Positions 12,170-26,400 of a stretch of 64,000 nt of DNA are shown in pieces (the first letter of the stretch is position 1; each line of letters opens with the position of its first letter). The translations under genes and the position numbers were made by a program. The notes below the pieces were generated by a model. The model saw only the letters and a program-made list of their open reading frames with translations, did no database searches and was not told where the DNA came from. Source of the DNA: Acridotheres tristis (lineage: Eukaryota > Chordata > Aves > Passeriformes > Sturnidae); contig CM072896.1 of the NCBI GenBank assembly GCA_037013685.1, forward strand, positions 13,589,444 to 13,653,443, read 5' to 3'.

Positions 12170-12680
12170 TCATTAAACTAAAATAGACATGATTTTATCC
12201 TTGTTGGCTTAACCTCAGTTCCTTGTACATAGAAACCTTCCATTTGTGGGCCTCGACATTAACAGATGAGTTATTAACTAGCCATGGCTAATTATAGATA
12301 GCTGCATCACCTTCTTAAAAGGGAGACATTGTCAAAGCCAGCTAAGGCCAAGGTTGAGGTCTCACAGAGTTAATCTTATTGTAAAAACCACTCAATAGAA
12401 AATATTTTGTTTTTACCTTCAGCTTCCACTGAAAATCAATTTTATGGTAATTTGAACGGCTTCCTAAAGTGTTTGCAAAACAACCATCAAAGCAGGGCAG
12501 AGGTAAAACAGGTTAGTCTGTCTTCATTGTCTGAGCTGGCACTGAACAGTATGTATCGGTGAGAAGGAAATCATTAAGCCTTTAAACTTCCTTTCATTTA
12601 GATGATATACAATATTGTTAATGAACACAGTTACTGGCATTTGCCTTCCCCAGCTGTATGACTTTTTACTTAGTACCACA
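12170..12680. promoter_or_regulatory. AT-rich, CNE-like block
   Basis: This region has no open frame of 60 codons in any of the six frames and contains words such as GCTAATTATAG, GTTAATCTTATT, TTATGGTAATTTG and TTTAGATGATATAC. It lacks simple repeats. The absence of frames together with dense homeodomain-core words is typical of conserved enhancer sequence. That reading is inference. Confidence 0.27.
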
Positions 12681-15600
12681 CTTTTAATCTTCCCACAGAC
12701 TTACAGAATTGTTATCCCTGAAAGGAAGCGAGACCTCCCTCACTGATGAAGATTTACTTGCTAATGCTTTTTGATGAGGCAGCAACACAGTGTGAAGGAA
12801 TTAAAGGAATAATAAAATAAACATCTCTACCCACAGAAAGAGGAACCCACCCTCCCAAAGCACCCCTTGTTCATGGGTGGGTGTCCTGCCTCAGGGTCAC
12901 ACCAGAGCCTGGGGTCCTCCCAAAAATACTCAGCAGGGAGGGCAGAGCAGGGTTTGACTGGTGTGAATGGGGGGAGGAGAGTAAGTTCTGAGGTGGTGGA
13001 AACCAGTGTTGATGCTTGGACTCTGAGCCAGTGCTGATTTAACAGTGAGAATCAGGACCTCTCCAGAAAATCTCCAAATGAAGACATGTGTGACATTAGC
13101 TAAGGCTTTCTAATTAATGGAGAAAACAAATCTGCTCCACCCCAGGCAGCTGCAGCTCCAGCCAGCATGTTACTTATTAGCTCAAATTATTATTATTATA
13201 AAAACCACTTGACTTTCTTATTCAAAAAGTAAAAAGGGATTAGTGGGGTCTCTCAGACAGCTCTCCTCTGACTAACCTTCAGCATCTCAGACAAAGCCTC
13301 AACCAGAACAGAGGCTTTCTCAGGGCATGGACAAAACAGATCCCAAACGGCTGCAATAGAAAGTCAAAGGCAATACTTGACATGGCACTCAACTCTGTTT
13401 GCTGACTTTTCCTAATGCATACAATAAAATTCAGCCCAAATATGTCACTGCTGCCAATTACCCAGGGCAACAGCCCGACCCTGGAGCTGGTAAATCAATG
13501 GAGACGCCAGGGAAAGCTGCTTTCCCCAAACGTGAAGTAGGTGGAAGACCATACAAGTGGGAAGCACACCAGGGAGGATTAGGGGCTGCAGAACAAAACG
13601 TGCTGGGAGGGCTCCAAGTGAGTGGGTCCCCTGTGGCCACCACCCCTCCCAGCTTGGGCTTAGCCCAGGGCTGTACAAACCTGTCCCTGGGGAGGCTGCA
13701 CCCCAGCCCACTCTCACCCAGAGACCAGAGAAAATGGGGGTGATTCATCAACCAAATGGGAATGCCAGGAAATGAGGAAACACCCCATAGGAAGTCTGAG
13801 CTTCAACAGGGAGGGGATGGGGCTGGCTGGAATGTCAAAGCCAGCTTTCCCCAGGGCAGCAAAGCCCCAGGCTGCGTGGGAGGGGGCAACCAGGGATGAC
13901 GTTGGCGTTTGATTAAAAATTATTTGATTGGCAAATCCAAGCTGCCTGGGACGTGGTAGATAACAAGCCACAGCTTAGGTGTGAAGAGCTCTCTTTAACC
14001 TGAAAATATTTTCCTGTTAAGCAAACTGCATCATTCACATCCCCATCTCTGCCAGCTCTGCTCATACTGAAGCTGTTCCCAGTTTTGATGGCTGAAGCAC
14101 TGAAATAAGTGGAATTCACTAATTTTTATGGAAATGCTGAACAGCAGTTGGTGTTTTTCATCAGCCAGGCCCACCACACATATATGGGTGTGGTGCAAAT
14201 GCAGTCCTGGGGATAGTAACACCTTTTGGGATACAGGCTGAGGTTGGAAAATGGCTGAGCCTTTTCCATGGTGGCTTCCTCACCTGTTCACCTTATGGAG
14301 AAAAGCTGTGCCTCCCAAAGAGCCTGCAAAGGACTGCAGTGTTTGCGTCAGGAGGATTTTGAGGAGCGTGATGTTCTGCCACTCCCCTTCTGGGCTTTGC
14401 GGCCCTGCATGGTGTGTAATGGTCCAGAGAAAATCAATTGGACACTGCATTTGAGAGATAAGGGTTGGGATATTATTCTGAATAACCTGGTGACCTCAAT
14501 CAATCTCTGTTCCCAAACCTTCTGAAAGTTTGATACTCTAGCCTGCAATTAAGCCTCCACAACCAAGAACTCTAGCAGATGTTCCAGTTAAAACACCTTT
14601 ATTAACTATTTATTTTTGATGCATATCATGAGATACCAGGCAATGCATTTAAAGGCAGACTACAGGTTCTGCCTGACTGGTACATAGTCCAACTAAGATT
14701 TTTAATTATTTTTTACCTACTTTCAAAGTTTTTGGGCTTTTTTAAGCTGATAAAACTAAAATAAACTGTGAAATCCCTCAGACTTCCCTTGTGATAGTGA
14801 CTCTGGGAAAAGAACTTAAGCCAAACTGTCACAGTGGAAAGAAGAGAGCTTCAAATGTGATGGGGTATGAAAACACTCTGTCTCCCTCTCCTGAGAGGCA
14901 GCAGGCTTGGATGATGCTGGGTGCTGCTCTCGGTACACTTGTTCCCTTTGAATCAAGAAAGAAATTATACTGGTGGGAATGGTGCTGCTCAGGGCAAAGC
15001 AGATGCAGGAGACAAAGATGAGTCTGGAGAACAAGTATTGAACGCAAAGGTTAATTCCCCAGATAACAACATTTCTGCTGAGCCAAACTTAAGCTTGCTT
15101 CCTGCTCTGTGCTGCCTCTGGGACAGATGTTCCCTGCAGTATATGCTGCTGCTGCTGCATGCACTCCTTGTGTGCTTTTGGGCATGGTTAGAAGGGACAA
15201 GAGAGGAATAAATCCTGTGCTCGTCAGGCAGTGTGAGGGCACAGAAGGAGATGCTCTCCAGGGGATGCACAGAAAAACTCCTTCCTATAGCCACTGCCTT
15301 CAGATATGGCCAGGGCACTCCCTAGTGCATCAAATTCATACACATAGGGCCATCCTGCCCAAGGGCTGGACTTTTGGCTCTGTACCATGCTGCAGCCCCT
15401 GAGTCTGCTGGGCAGCTCAGCCCAGAGTCCCCCCATAACTCCTGCATATCCATCAGCCACACGGTTGGCCACGCAGGGTCTGACCCTGAAGTCCCCAGGG
15501 TACTCTTTCCTGGTGGATATTAACGTTGGTGAGTGATGCCCATTTATGCACCCTGCACAGCTGGCTCTGCCTACACCAAATCCCCCCGAGCTGGCCTGTC

Positions 15601-18600
15601 CAGGGCAGGGGGAGAAGGGGCCTTTGGCGGGAAGGTGTTTTTCATCACCCCAAGAGCTGTGTCTGATGGCATTGTCAAAAACAGCAGGTAGCAGTGACAG
15701 GCAGGGTCATTCCTCTGCCCAGCCCCAGCCCCTATTGTGCTGCCTTTCAGTGCGAGCGAAAGGTCAGCCCGCAGCCCCAGCTCCCAGCCTTCGCTTTTTT
15801 GTTACGATTGTCACAAGGTAAATTAATCAGATTTACGGCATTAAGCTTTGCCGTATCTTGAGCCTTTCAGTCCTTTCTGCCCCCAAAACTTCCCTCGTAT
15901 GAACAGGCTCTTTGTTTATCCTTGCCCATACAATCTTCATTTGATGATGGAGGAGCAGTAGAGGGACAAAGACTGGAGGAGAGGGCTGCTGCCTGCAGAT
16001 GCCACAGTGCTCACCACCCAAAACACTGGTGGGTCCATTGCTTCAAATATTTCTCCTGGCTAGCCAGCTGGGGAAGATCCAGTTTTCAGAGTTGCAATGC
16101 CACTAGCACATCTTTTGGGAGGAGTTGCTGCCCCTCCAATCAATAATAGGCAAGAGCAATTCTGCAGCAGGGCCAAGACACCACCACTGTGAGCACAAAG
16201 CACAATTTATGTCCCTCCAATGTACCTACAGCATATGGGACCACTTACACAGTTGTTTGCCATGGCCAATGGGGCTGCTGAGCCATTGGGGAGCTGGGTC
16301 TTATTTCACTTTCTGACGGGGATTTGGAAATGACCAGCCCTGCAGCCACCACAGGGCTCCCCAGCCACGCTCCCAGCGTGAGCCAGCAGCGAGGCCGGGG
16401 GAGGTGACAGGTATCTTTATCCCACCACCCAGGAGAGCTCCAATGTCCCGCTGGCAGGAATTTGTCTGCAATTTTTCCTCCATTGAAAGGAACGAGGTGG
16501 CAGATATGATCACTTGATTAAGGGACAGGAGAGGGACACTTCAAAAAATTCCTGTGCTCCAAGGAATTCCCTTTCCTTTGGGAGACTGTGATCCACTGCT
16601 CCCCTCTATTTCTCACTCATAGGATCTCACATTTACAGCTGCCAGTTTTGACAGGAAGTCTTATTTCTGCAGAGTATACAGCTTAGAAAGACCTATACCT
16701 AATCCATCCATGTGGAAAAGCAATCTTTAAAGGAACAGCAATGAAACTCAGAGAGAGTAATAAATGCAGCTGCAGTGAAACTCACAGCCAGAGTGGGAAT
16801 GGGTGGGAAACAGTATCAGTGACCTTATCTTCCATAGGTGCATTTGATTTTGATTTGATTATCCTCAGGGCAACTCATAACCGTGAAACATAAAATACAT
16901 TAATGCATTTGTTTTGGGCAATGGCATGCAGATAAGAGGAAGATTACACACCACATTTGAATGCTGGGTTTGTCTTGACTTTTCTGCCTCCAGTTTTTTA
17001 ACTTTTGCACAAAAAAAAAAAAGGAAAGCAAGACGATGGTACATAGAACGTACATTCAAATGATTTCTCCATAATCAGAAAACTTTTGGTGCATATTTAA
17101 ATTTAAAAAGGAGAACCAGATTGATATCCTAAATTCTCATCATCCATCATTCTTTGCAAAAAGACCTCTTCCCAGAGACAGCTGGCAGGCTGACTGCCTT
17201 CCCTCCAAAAATAAGCAGCGTGGGTGAGTTTGCACATAATCTTTTGGCCTGATGCTGATACACAACCAAAGCTGTCTGTAGCTTTTGGAGTGTGACTGGT
17301 GTCACATTGAGTGAAAAATGAGACCTTGTGGTGAGCTGAGAACCCTCTGTGACCCAGAGCTGGTCTGTGAATAAAGCCAGCAGCATTGCTTCCTTTCCCT
17401 GCATGGGGGCTGGCCCCCCACAGCTCCTGGCCATGCTCCTCCTTCTGCAACCCCGAGCCCATGATCCACTAAAACCACGAGGACTTCAAATATCTGGGTC
17501 GGATCTTCCCAAAGAGCAGGAGGGTGAGCCTCGCATGAAACCGTAGTTCTGCTGAGTATCCTGTGTGGTGGGAGCAGCAATTTAGATTCTGATAAGATTC
17601 TGTTGAGAGACATTAATGTTTTTTAATTAAAAACTCAGCCCAGCTTTGAAGCTTTGATTTGTTTTATTGTCTCTCCCTATTGACACTGTCCCACTGGGAA
17701 AGCTGCTGGAACTCTCTACCTCTGCCCATCCAGCACACAAGCTCTACCTGCTTCACAGGGATGAAGTGTTTGCAACAGTTTTTTTTTTTTGCATTTTCAG
17801 ATGAAAAAAGCCTTAATCAGTATAACATATTTCATAAAATAAGAAGAAAATATATGTGAGTCATGCTTTCAGGTACACATCTACTTAAATGTTTTGCCAG
17901 CATACATCAGCTACAATCATCATGGTGACTTCCTCAAGATTAAAATAATGGAGGGAAGAACAGGCACTCTTGACTCTCCCTGAATTTTTAAAATGGTGTC
18001 ATTTTTTTTGGCTTTGTCATTATTTTCATTTCCCTCTTCTCCCTCTCCCCTAGAAATTATTAAATCATTAAAATGATTTTAAAAATAGCGAAGCAGATGT
18101 CTGGCCTGTTTGATCTCTAGCCTGAATACAGAAGAAAAAGGAGTCAAGACTCTGATTATGGAAAGAAAATGTAGAAGAGAGGAAAAAAATTCTAACAGGA
18201 AAGCCATGAAGGAGAAGATTTGTCTTTGATCTCCACACTGCACTGGCTTTGCTGGGCGGGGGGCTCTGCTGAGCAAAGCTGGGCTGTTGTGTGGCTGCTT
18301 CACGGGCTCACAGGGGCAACACTTTACACCATCTGTTCAAAGGCAAACAAGTCACTCGGAGTGAGAATTCCATCCTTTGGCTATGAGAAAGCAAGCAAAA
18401 TACATATTTGATGTTTGCAGAATTTAGTTAGACCTCAAATCATGGATGCTGTTTTGATTTCTACACAACTAGCCTCCTTCAGCTGAAGGAGACTGATTAA
18501 CAGGCTGCAGCCTTGGTTTGCTTAATCATTTCAGTGCCTTATTTGGATACCCTCCTCTTTCCCTGCTGCAGGGAATCCAGAGGGTAGGAGGCAACCATTA

Positions 18601-21600
18601 GAAAACAGAGCAATGACAGCAAAGAAGGTTAGCAGGCATGCAAAGCTAACCTGCTCACACTGCTCCTGGTGATTTTCAGCAGTAGAAAGTATACTGGGAA
18701 CAACAAAGGATCATTTGTCATAGACTCACTGCTAACAGAGTCTATAGGTATTTTGGACAAATATTGAGATTTTGGTCACTTACATTTTCACCGTATCTCC
18801 ATCGGTCCTTTGCTTTTGAGGACTTGTCATTTCAATCAGTCTCTCAAGACTGCTTGAATTGTTTTCTATCTTGAAGGAAAATTATAAAATTATGAAGATG
18901 GCCTGAGAGCAGTATATATCACTCAAACCAATCCAGAATTTGGCAGCTTTAATAAAAATATAAGTGGTACTATGGTGTTTGGGATTGCAAGTTCCTCCAA
19001 CTTCACAGCCCCACCAACACATTTCAGCCCTTTCCATAATGAGACAGAGAAACAGGACAGGAACTATTTCCTGGACCTGATTTTGTTTGTCTGAGAAGCA
19101 GACAGAGGAGATTCCAGTGAAAATAGTCCAGTCTTGCTTACCACACCTACTCCTTCCTGAGCTATGGGCTTCACCTGCTGCTTGCACAGCCCCCCTCTGA
19201 AAGTCCATCTCAGATATTTCAAAAGGAGAAAGAATCCCCACACAATGAGGTGGGGAAATCTACCCCACACAGATCCCACCTGCATGACTGTCAGTGATGG
19301 ACTCAAGATGTAAAGCATTGATCTTCATATGTCTTCCAGGCATATTTTAGGATTCAGCATCTGAAAGTCTACATGTCTGAAAACAATAGATTCCTTCTTT
19401 TTGTTAGTGCAGCTGCAGGGGACAGAAGAGGCTGCTGTGATGTCTTGGGCACCAACACCCAATGCAACTTTTTTTCTGCCAGCAAATCCTCTGTGGATGG
19501 TGACTGTAGACTAAAGAGCTGCAGGTGTCTGCATCCATGTAGGGCTCCTGGAGAGAAACTATTCTTTTCAAACATTTGTGTGGAGCCAGTTTCCAGGAGA
19601 CAATGCTAGGGGAGAGTCATTCTCCTGCAGGATCCATATTATACAAACTCTTCTGCCCTTCAGGTGCTGTATGCAAACAGCTTCTCACCAGCCATGGCCT
19701 GTTGGAAAATTTGCCAATAGCAGTTTGAATGAGAACAAACCAGTCCTGACAATCTGCTGCTTGGAGTACACCAGGCATCTCATTTTCCAACTGGAAAAGT
19801 CTTTTACCTTAGCCCTGCTGATGAAAATTAATTGGAGACACATGTTCACAAGACCCAGAGGACATCTGTGTAAGCATTCAATAAGAAGATCAAGACTAAC
19901 TCACACCAAGAAACCATGTGCTTAACCAGCATCACCTGTGCTGCTGACTGCAGACATGCAGGAGGTGGCCTCGGGGTGCCAGGACACCCAGTTTTCATGT
20001 CAGCCACCCAGGGAACAGCCCTGACTGTCCCTGGGTGTGTTTTCAGACAATGGTGTTTGCTGAAGGACAGGAGCAGCCTCTGATCAGAGAGAGCCCCAAT
20101 CCACTGGGACAGGCAATGGCATGAGCAGAATCCTGGAGCAGGCAGCTAATACAGGAGATGAGCAATGCAGACAATAATTGCAGCTACACAGAGCTGCATC
20201 AGCTGGGAGGCGTTTCCAGGGTCAGTGTGGGCTGTGGTGGGGCTTTCAGAGAGATGACACCTGGCAGCCTGGTCCATGTCTTTGGACAGTCTGTCCCAGC
20301 CACGTGCCCTGAGAAGTTGGCTCCAGCTGGGAGGGACCTAGAGCCCTGCGTCAGCTGGGGAGTGCAGACACCCTCTGCGAGGTGCCAGCCATGCAAAGGG
20401 CCTTTCCAGAAGGTCAGAGCAGGGACAGATGGAAAATGGTCTTTATTTAGCTTGGAAAGCTTTCCTTTTGGATCTAGCATAAAGGTGGGGTTCCCCCCCG
20501 TGCCTTTTCCAAAACAAGGCAGCAAATAGGACAAAACTAAAATAAGAAAACCTCAATCACACCTGATCAAACAGAACATTTAACTCAATCTAAGAGAAAA
20601 GATTTTATTTCCTTTTCACGTGTTTCACTTATGGGTATTTTTCATTGGTTTGTTTTTTTTTAATTCTAAGCCCATGTATTAATTCAAAAATAGTAAAGTC
20701 AACATTTCACAGTGGGACAACAGATCAACACAATTGAAAATCTGTATATTTTATTCTTTTTTAATGTTTATTCTCCATCTTTTTTCCCTCCAAAATTATC
20801 CACAGATTGTGATCCTAACTCAAACAGACCCAGCCACTGTGAGCTTGGCTACACTGCCCTCCCACTGGACCAATGACCAACTCATAATGTCAACCAGTGT
20901 TACTGGTGCTAATGCTGAGAAAATAGATCTTCTGATATTTCACCAGCATTTCTGAGACTGTCTGAGAAGTTTGTTCACTGGCCTGCCAAAGGTAAGACCA
21001 AATTTTTAAAACCTGAAGGTCATAAATCGGGTTTTGGGCAGCTGAAGAGAATGTTCTAGGCTGTGAGGGTGGATGAACAAGCACTGATATACTGCTGTAG
21101 TCTTGGTCCTGCTGGTGGATGCTTCCTACAAAGGGACACAGTAGGTAGAAAATATGGATTTTGCCTCATCAAGGCTCACCAGAGCTCATCTGGAGGCCTC
21201 CTTATGTAGTCCAAGGGAGACCTGTTTACTTGGAGCTAGTTTGCACATGAAGTTAAAGCAAGTTAAGTCCAAGTGACAATTTAAAGCACGGTTGATCAAA
21301 GCACAGAAACACAAGGCAGCATTACTCCAAGCTAAGCATTCACTCTGTTGTCAAGTGTCTCCTTAGCACCTCTCCCAGGCACTGTGATCTTTCTGTGGCT
21401 GCCACCAGCTGAGAGCCAGAGCACAGAGGGGATCCTCCACTGATGGTGACTTTAACACACACCAGTGAGCCCAAGTGAGTAAAACTAGGGAAGGCTGGGA
21501 GGAAGCACTGGATCCCCCAGCCCTCCTTACCCTTGGGCAGCAGGAACGGCAATCCCTCCTTGATGCTGTGGGGAACATGTGCTGCACAGACATGGCTGAA

Positions 21601-23381
21601 AAATGTGGTGAGTACTCATCCAAAAACCCAGTGCAGAATGAACTACTTTAAAACTGAGATTTTAAGAAAATAGTTTCATTGCTTGAAAAGATCCTAGTCC
21701 CAAAATAAGAATTATTGCTCAGTTTCTGTAAAAAAAAAAAAAGAAAAAAAGCAGTAAAAGCATCAAATCCCAAATGTAGACTTTATCCAACTATATTTCT
21801 ATAGAAAATACCTCCCATTTTCCTGTCTGGCTTGATGCTGAAAACATCTGGTCTTGCTCACTGACGAAAATGCACCTTAAGGACCACCTCTCACTGTCAA
21901 GGAAAACAACATTGGATACTCAGCCAGGAGCATCTTTGCACCTCTGCCTCATATGGATTTTTCCATTGGCTTTAAGGGTAGCAAGACCCAGCACAGCACC
22001 CTCAACACAAGCATTTGGAACCAGTTTGCTCTGTATTCCACTCCTCACTTGTTAGGGATTAAGAAGGAGAGGTGTTTAAAGCTAGGGGCTGGTGGGATGA
22101 GCTGGGGCTGTCTCTGGGGTGCAGAAGTGGCTGGAGGCAGCCCTAGGGAGAGAACTTAGAGACAGCAGCATTGCCCCTACCAGAAATGTGTCCCACAGTA
22201 TGACGTTGTCCCCTTCTCTTAAGGGTTTGCGCTCCAGCTTTGTCTTCAGAAGCCTCCTCAGATTGCAGGAGGCACCTCTGCCCCGGCCCATGGGCACCAC
22301 AGCCCCTACTTTGGAAAGAAAAACCCTTCCACTGTGGGCTGGTGTTAGGCATGAGAACCTGCAGACCATGGCACAGAGCTGCTGCTTGAGGCCTGTTTAA
22401 TACCCTTACGTCAACAGCTTCCCCTGGTTCTCACAGGCACGAGTGATGTAAATGCAGTCCAGCCCACTGCACAGGAGTGTGTTCTTGGCCAGAGCAGCTG
22501 CAAGTGGTCTCCCAAAACACAGATAAAGCCTGAACCACTTGGACCAAAGCCATGAGCAGCTCTGGGAAGCCCTCAATACTGATGCTTGCAGCTGGGCCAA
22601 AAGTATCCTGGCAGCAGTAGGCTCCTGGCCCTGCCCCAAGCAGCACCTTCCCCAGGCAGGTCCGAGGGGCCTGGGAGGACATCTCTGCTGGGCTTTGATG
22701 GGGTGCCTGGGGGCACATCACAGGCTGCAGGAAGAAGTGCTCAGGCCTGCCAGGGTGCCTTCTCCTCTCCACACTGCAGGTCTCCCTTTGGGACTGTAGA
22801 GTGAAAACCAGTTCCATGTATCCATCTGCTTCTGCTCCTTCCTCACATGCTAGCAGCCATTCCGCTGCTCAAGGTGGCATCTGAGCCTGCTTCAGAGCTG
22901 AAGCAGAGGCATATGAAAGCTGAGTTATGGAGAGACTCCTGACAGGCTGGCAGCAGTCTCAGTGACTCACTAACTTGTGATTTCCTCTGTGGTGGTTTTC
23001 CAGCACAGCTGCTCCCGGCCACAGCACATGGCGAGTGCTGGCAGAATGAGCATTGTGTCATTTCTCAGAAGGCTGGGCTATGTGGGCAACCTGTGCATTG
23101 CTCATGCAGATCCCCACAACAAACTCTAGTAATTGCCTCAGAGGATAACAGGCCATAAATCTGGGCAGCTGCACATGTGAGGCACACACGGTCTGGCTCC
23201 TGGAATCAAAGCGCGTGTGTTTTTGCTGTTTCAAGTGGCTGAATGTGTTTCTCATTCTGGATTCCCCTTTTCAGAGGAAACTCCCTCCATCCCCCTCACT
23301 TCTCTCATCCTCTTTATGAGAGGACCTCAGGCACTCTGGAAACATGGGAGAGGTTTACACCACTCCTGTGAGACATCTCAC
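12681..23381. other. Long unique non-coding stretch
   Basis: I can support no gene in this 10.7 kb stretch. Frames are short and antiparallel. AT-rich patches occur near 13090-13220 and 17570-17650 (the latter with TTTTTTAATTAAAA). Short A runs occur at 17011-17022 and near 21730. A small perfect inverted repeat of 8 bp with a 10-nt loop lies at 18720-18745. A possible exon with acceptor before 20807 and donor after 20991 is described under findings. Confidence 0.5.
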
Positions 23382-23426
23382 AACTTCTTTGTGCCATTTG
23401 ACACATGAGGAAGCTGCACACAGTAA
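23382..23426 (-). repeat. MIR-like SINE fragment, antisense
   Basis: GTGCCATTTGACACATGAGG followed by AAGCTGCACACAG resembles the reverse complement of the MIR core (CCCATTTTACAGATGAGGAAACTGAGGCACAGAG). Only about 40 bases are alignable by eye, so the call is tentative. Confidence 0.35.
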
Positions 23427-26400
23427 TTTTTTACACAGACCTTGCAGGAGATGCTGAATGAAGTAAATGATAATTTTCTGGTTTTCTGGCCCCATATTTT
23501 TTTCTCCAGGTTTGAAATCATAGCATTTTTGTTGTCCACAAATTTGATTACGAAACACTCCGACTGCTTGGGTTACAAGCTTATTTGCAAACCTGAAACT
23601 TAGTTCTAGGGTCACAGACCTATTTTGTGCAAACTCAAGGTTAAGGTTTGAGTGAAAGAAGAAAGAAATCTTTTTCCTCGCAGCTCCATGGAGGAAAAAA
23701 AATGAAGTTTAAAGAGGCTTTGTCAAACAAAACCTAACCTGGCCGGTCCAGGAACCCCATACAAAGGGGCATTGTGCTCTGCTTAAGGAGCAGCAAGTCC
23801 AGTCTGTCAAGACTGTGTCCTGTACTGCCAGTGCTCAAGAAAGTTGGACTCAGGTAGCCAAATAACCTGATGACTTCATGTCTGAGAGTGGGTAAGAAGT
23901 ATCTTTCTGCCACCTTTCCCTTCTCACTTATTTACAGGAGGGAGCATGCAGGAGAGATCAGACTCGAACACAGCAGATAGGAGCAAGAGGGGACAGAGAC
24001 AGGGGAGGAGGGTCAAGCACCAACCCAGGCAGTGGGGCTGATCAGCACTGGAACTGCAGCACAGGACTGCTTACCCACAAGGGTGGCCAGCTATGAACAT
24101 GGGGAGCAAGAGCAAGTAGGAAAAAGAAACAAGGTCATTGAGATCAGCACAAATGCACTGGGATGGTTCTGCCCTGTGGCAGAGCAGCCCAACACTGCAC
24201 TACACTGTAGTGCCTCAGGAGCCATCCTAGGGGTTGCACTTGGAGGTATCCAGCACCCTGCTGCTCCTGGGAGTGGGCAGAGAGATGAGTGTGACTGCCT
24301 GGGCTGGTCCTCAGCTGCTCAGGGAATACTACCTGTGCTCTCTGGAGGATGCCACCCTTCTTTCTCCAGGACTGCTGGGGTTTCCTGGCTTGACATGCTA
24401 TTGCATGTCCCTCTCTCCTCAACATCTAGCAGTGCACTCTCATATATTTAATTTGCTGCCTGAGAGCAGAGGGCACTAGAGATCCAACGAAACACTGAGC
24501 AGGTATTTTAGCAGGGGTTTGCACTTCAGTGCCACAGTAAGGAGCCCTAGGATTGGACTCTGTCCCTTGGAACCAAATTAGTGCCTGTTCCCATCTGACA
24601 GTGAAACCAACCCTATGGAAACAGAAGCAGCAGCTCAGATCCCTGTGCAGCACGTGTGCACATCACCTGTATGGCATTCACACAGTCTTGTACATCCTGG
24701 GAACCTGCAGCATTCAAAGGGCTGCCAGCATCAGGATTTCTGTCCAGCCCATTGCAAAGACCTTCAGGCTAAACAAGTGACCTCCCAGAGCTGCATGTTG
24801 CACATGGTCTGGTCTCTCCCTGATGCGCCCTTTTCCCGTAATGTACCTGAGACTTCATGCCATGCTTTAAATAAAACAGCTGTTCTGACCACTTACAAGA
24901 AGGCAGGGAATGCAGCCACACTTTTCCAGCCATGGAAACCACATGAAAAGCTCTACAGGCAACTTTTCCCAGCATTCCTACTCTCCATACAGGCTAATCC
25001 CAAGAAAAGTTTGGCCAGAAAAAGATTTGCAGAGCTGCATGTCATAAATCCAGGATTTCACTAACATTTGCCAAAGGGTTTCCCCTCTTCTAGGAGGGTG
25101 TCGAAATCATCCTTGATGTGAAGTTAGGGAACAAAAACCACCAGGTCTCTATAGTCAAAAGTATTTATTTTCTCTTTCTTCCTGATGAAACTGTTAGTTG
25201 GATTTCCAAATCCCTCAGAGGAGGAGTCTTCCTATCCCTTACTTTTCATTCTTTCTGATATTCTTCCGTTTTGTTTTCAGCTTTTATTTTGCATTTTACT
25301 GCTGTCAAGCACAGCAGAAATGCAATACAAGACTGTTGATCTAGTCTAGTTTGTAGCCTGTGAAAAGTCCCCTAGAACACAGCAGGATGAAATCTGCAGG
25401 TCATACAGGAACAATTTTAACTGTCCAAGCTAAACAGAAAACAAAGCCTTTTCCATGAGGTTTCAGGGAAAAGCTACAGTTCTAACAGGGAATTCCATCT
25501 CCATGGGTGAATTTATAGGTTATTAAAAAAATATAGAAAAATAAGCACTCTTGCCTAGAAATCACTGAAATTGAAAGCACTCCAAAACCACCATTGCTTT
25601 TCCAACTGAGCTAACATTGTGCTATGGAAGTGAAAATGGAAGATGACTTCTTGGGTGTGGGCATTTAACATGATTTAGGTTTGGGGCTGCAGCAAAACCT
25701 GCTGAGAGGTTCCTGTATCATAGTTCAAGTGGGTTGACTACATAAGACAGACCCGTGGTATCAAAGTAACCTCCAGAAGTTTTGGGAGAAAGGACTGGGA
25801 ACACATACACATATGGATTTTCTGGGCTTGACAGAGTTAGGGTACAAGCCACCCATTCAGCTGAGCAGCAGCACGGCTTGAGGAGAGGGGCTTGATCCTG
25901 AGGGTTTGTCCCGTGGCCTTGGAGGACCCTGGGATTTCCTCCGGAATGGGGGGTGGCTGTCAAACTTTTGTTTTGTGCTCTGGCCCACAGCCTGGCTGTT
26001 TCCACAGTCATTTACAACCTTTGTAAAGGACCTGGATGGGCCCCTGTGGCTGGGCCATCATTTCCTGTGCAGGAGGTGAGAAGGATGGGTTTTGTCCAGT
26101 GGCTGGGCTGGCCAGGGATGAGGGGCACACTGAAAATGGGGGGCTGCAGGCTGCTGTGCCCTCCCAGGTAACAGCCACCTCTCCAGGTCAGTCTCTGCCA
26201 CCTGTGCAAAAAGCCCATAATCCACATGGAAAAAACATCATTTGCTACTTTAATAAGGACATTACCAAATGATTTATTTATTTCCTTAGGCATTACTTGC
26301 TTTCTCCCTTGCTTTTGGGCTTCATGAGTAATTTTTCTCCCTCTGGATTAAAAAGATTTGTTTTTCTGGTAGATGCAGTAAAACTCCATTTTGTTCCTGC

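Noticed and set aside
12695..12745. Possible antisense MIR fragment (TTACAGAATTGTTATCCCTG)
   Set aside because: The single TTATCCC word is not followed by the expected core blocks.
18720..18745. 8-bp inverted repeat ATAGACTC/GAGTCTAT with a 10-nt loop
   Set aside because: Hairpins of this size are expected by chance many times in 64 kb.
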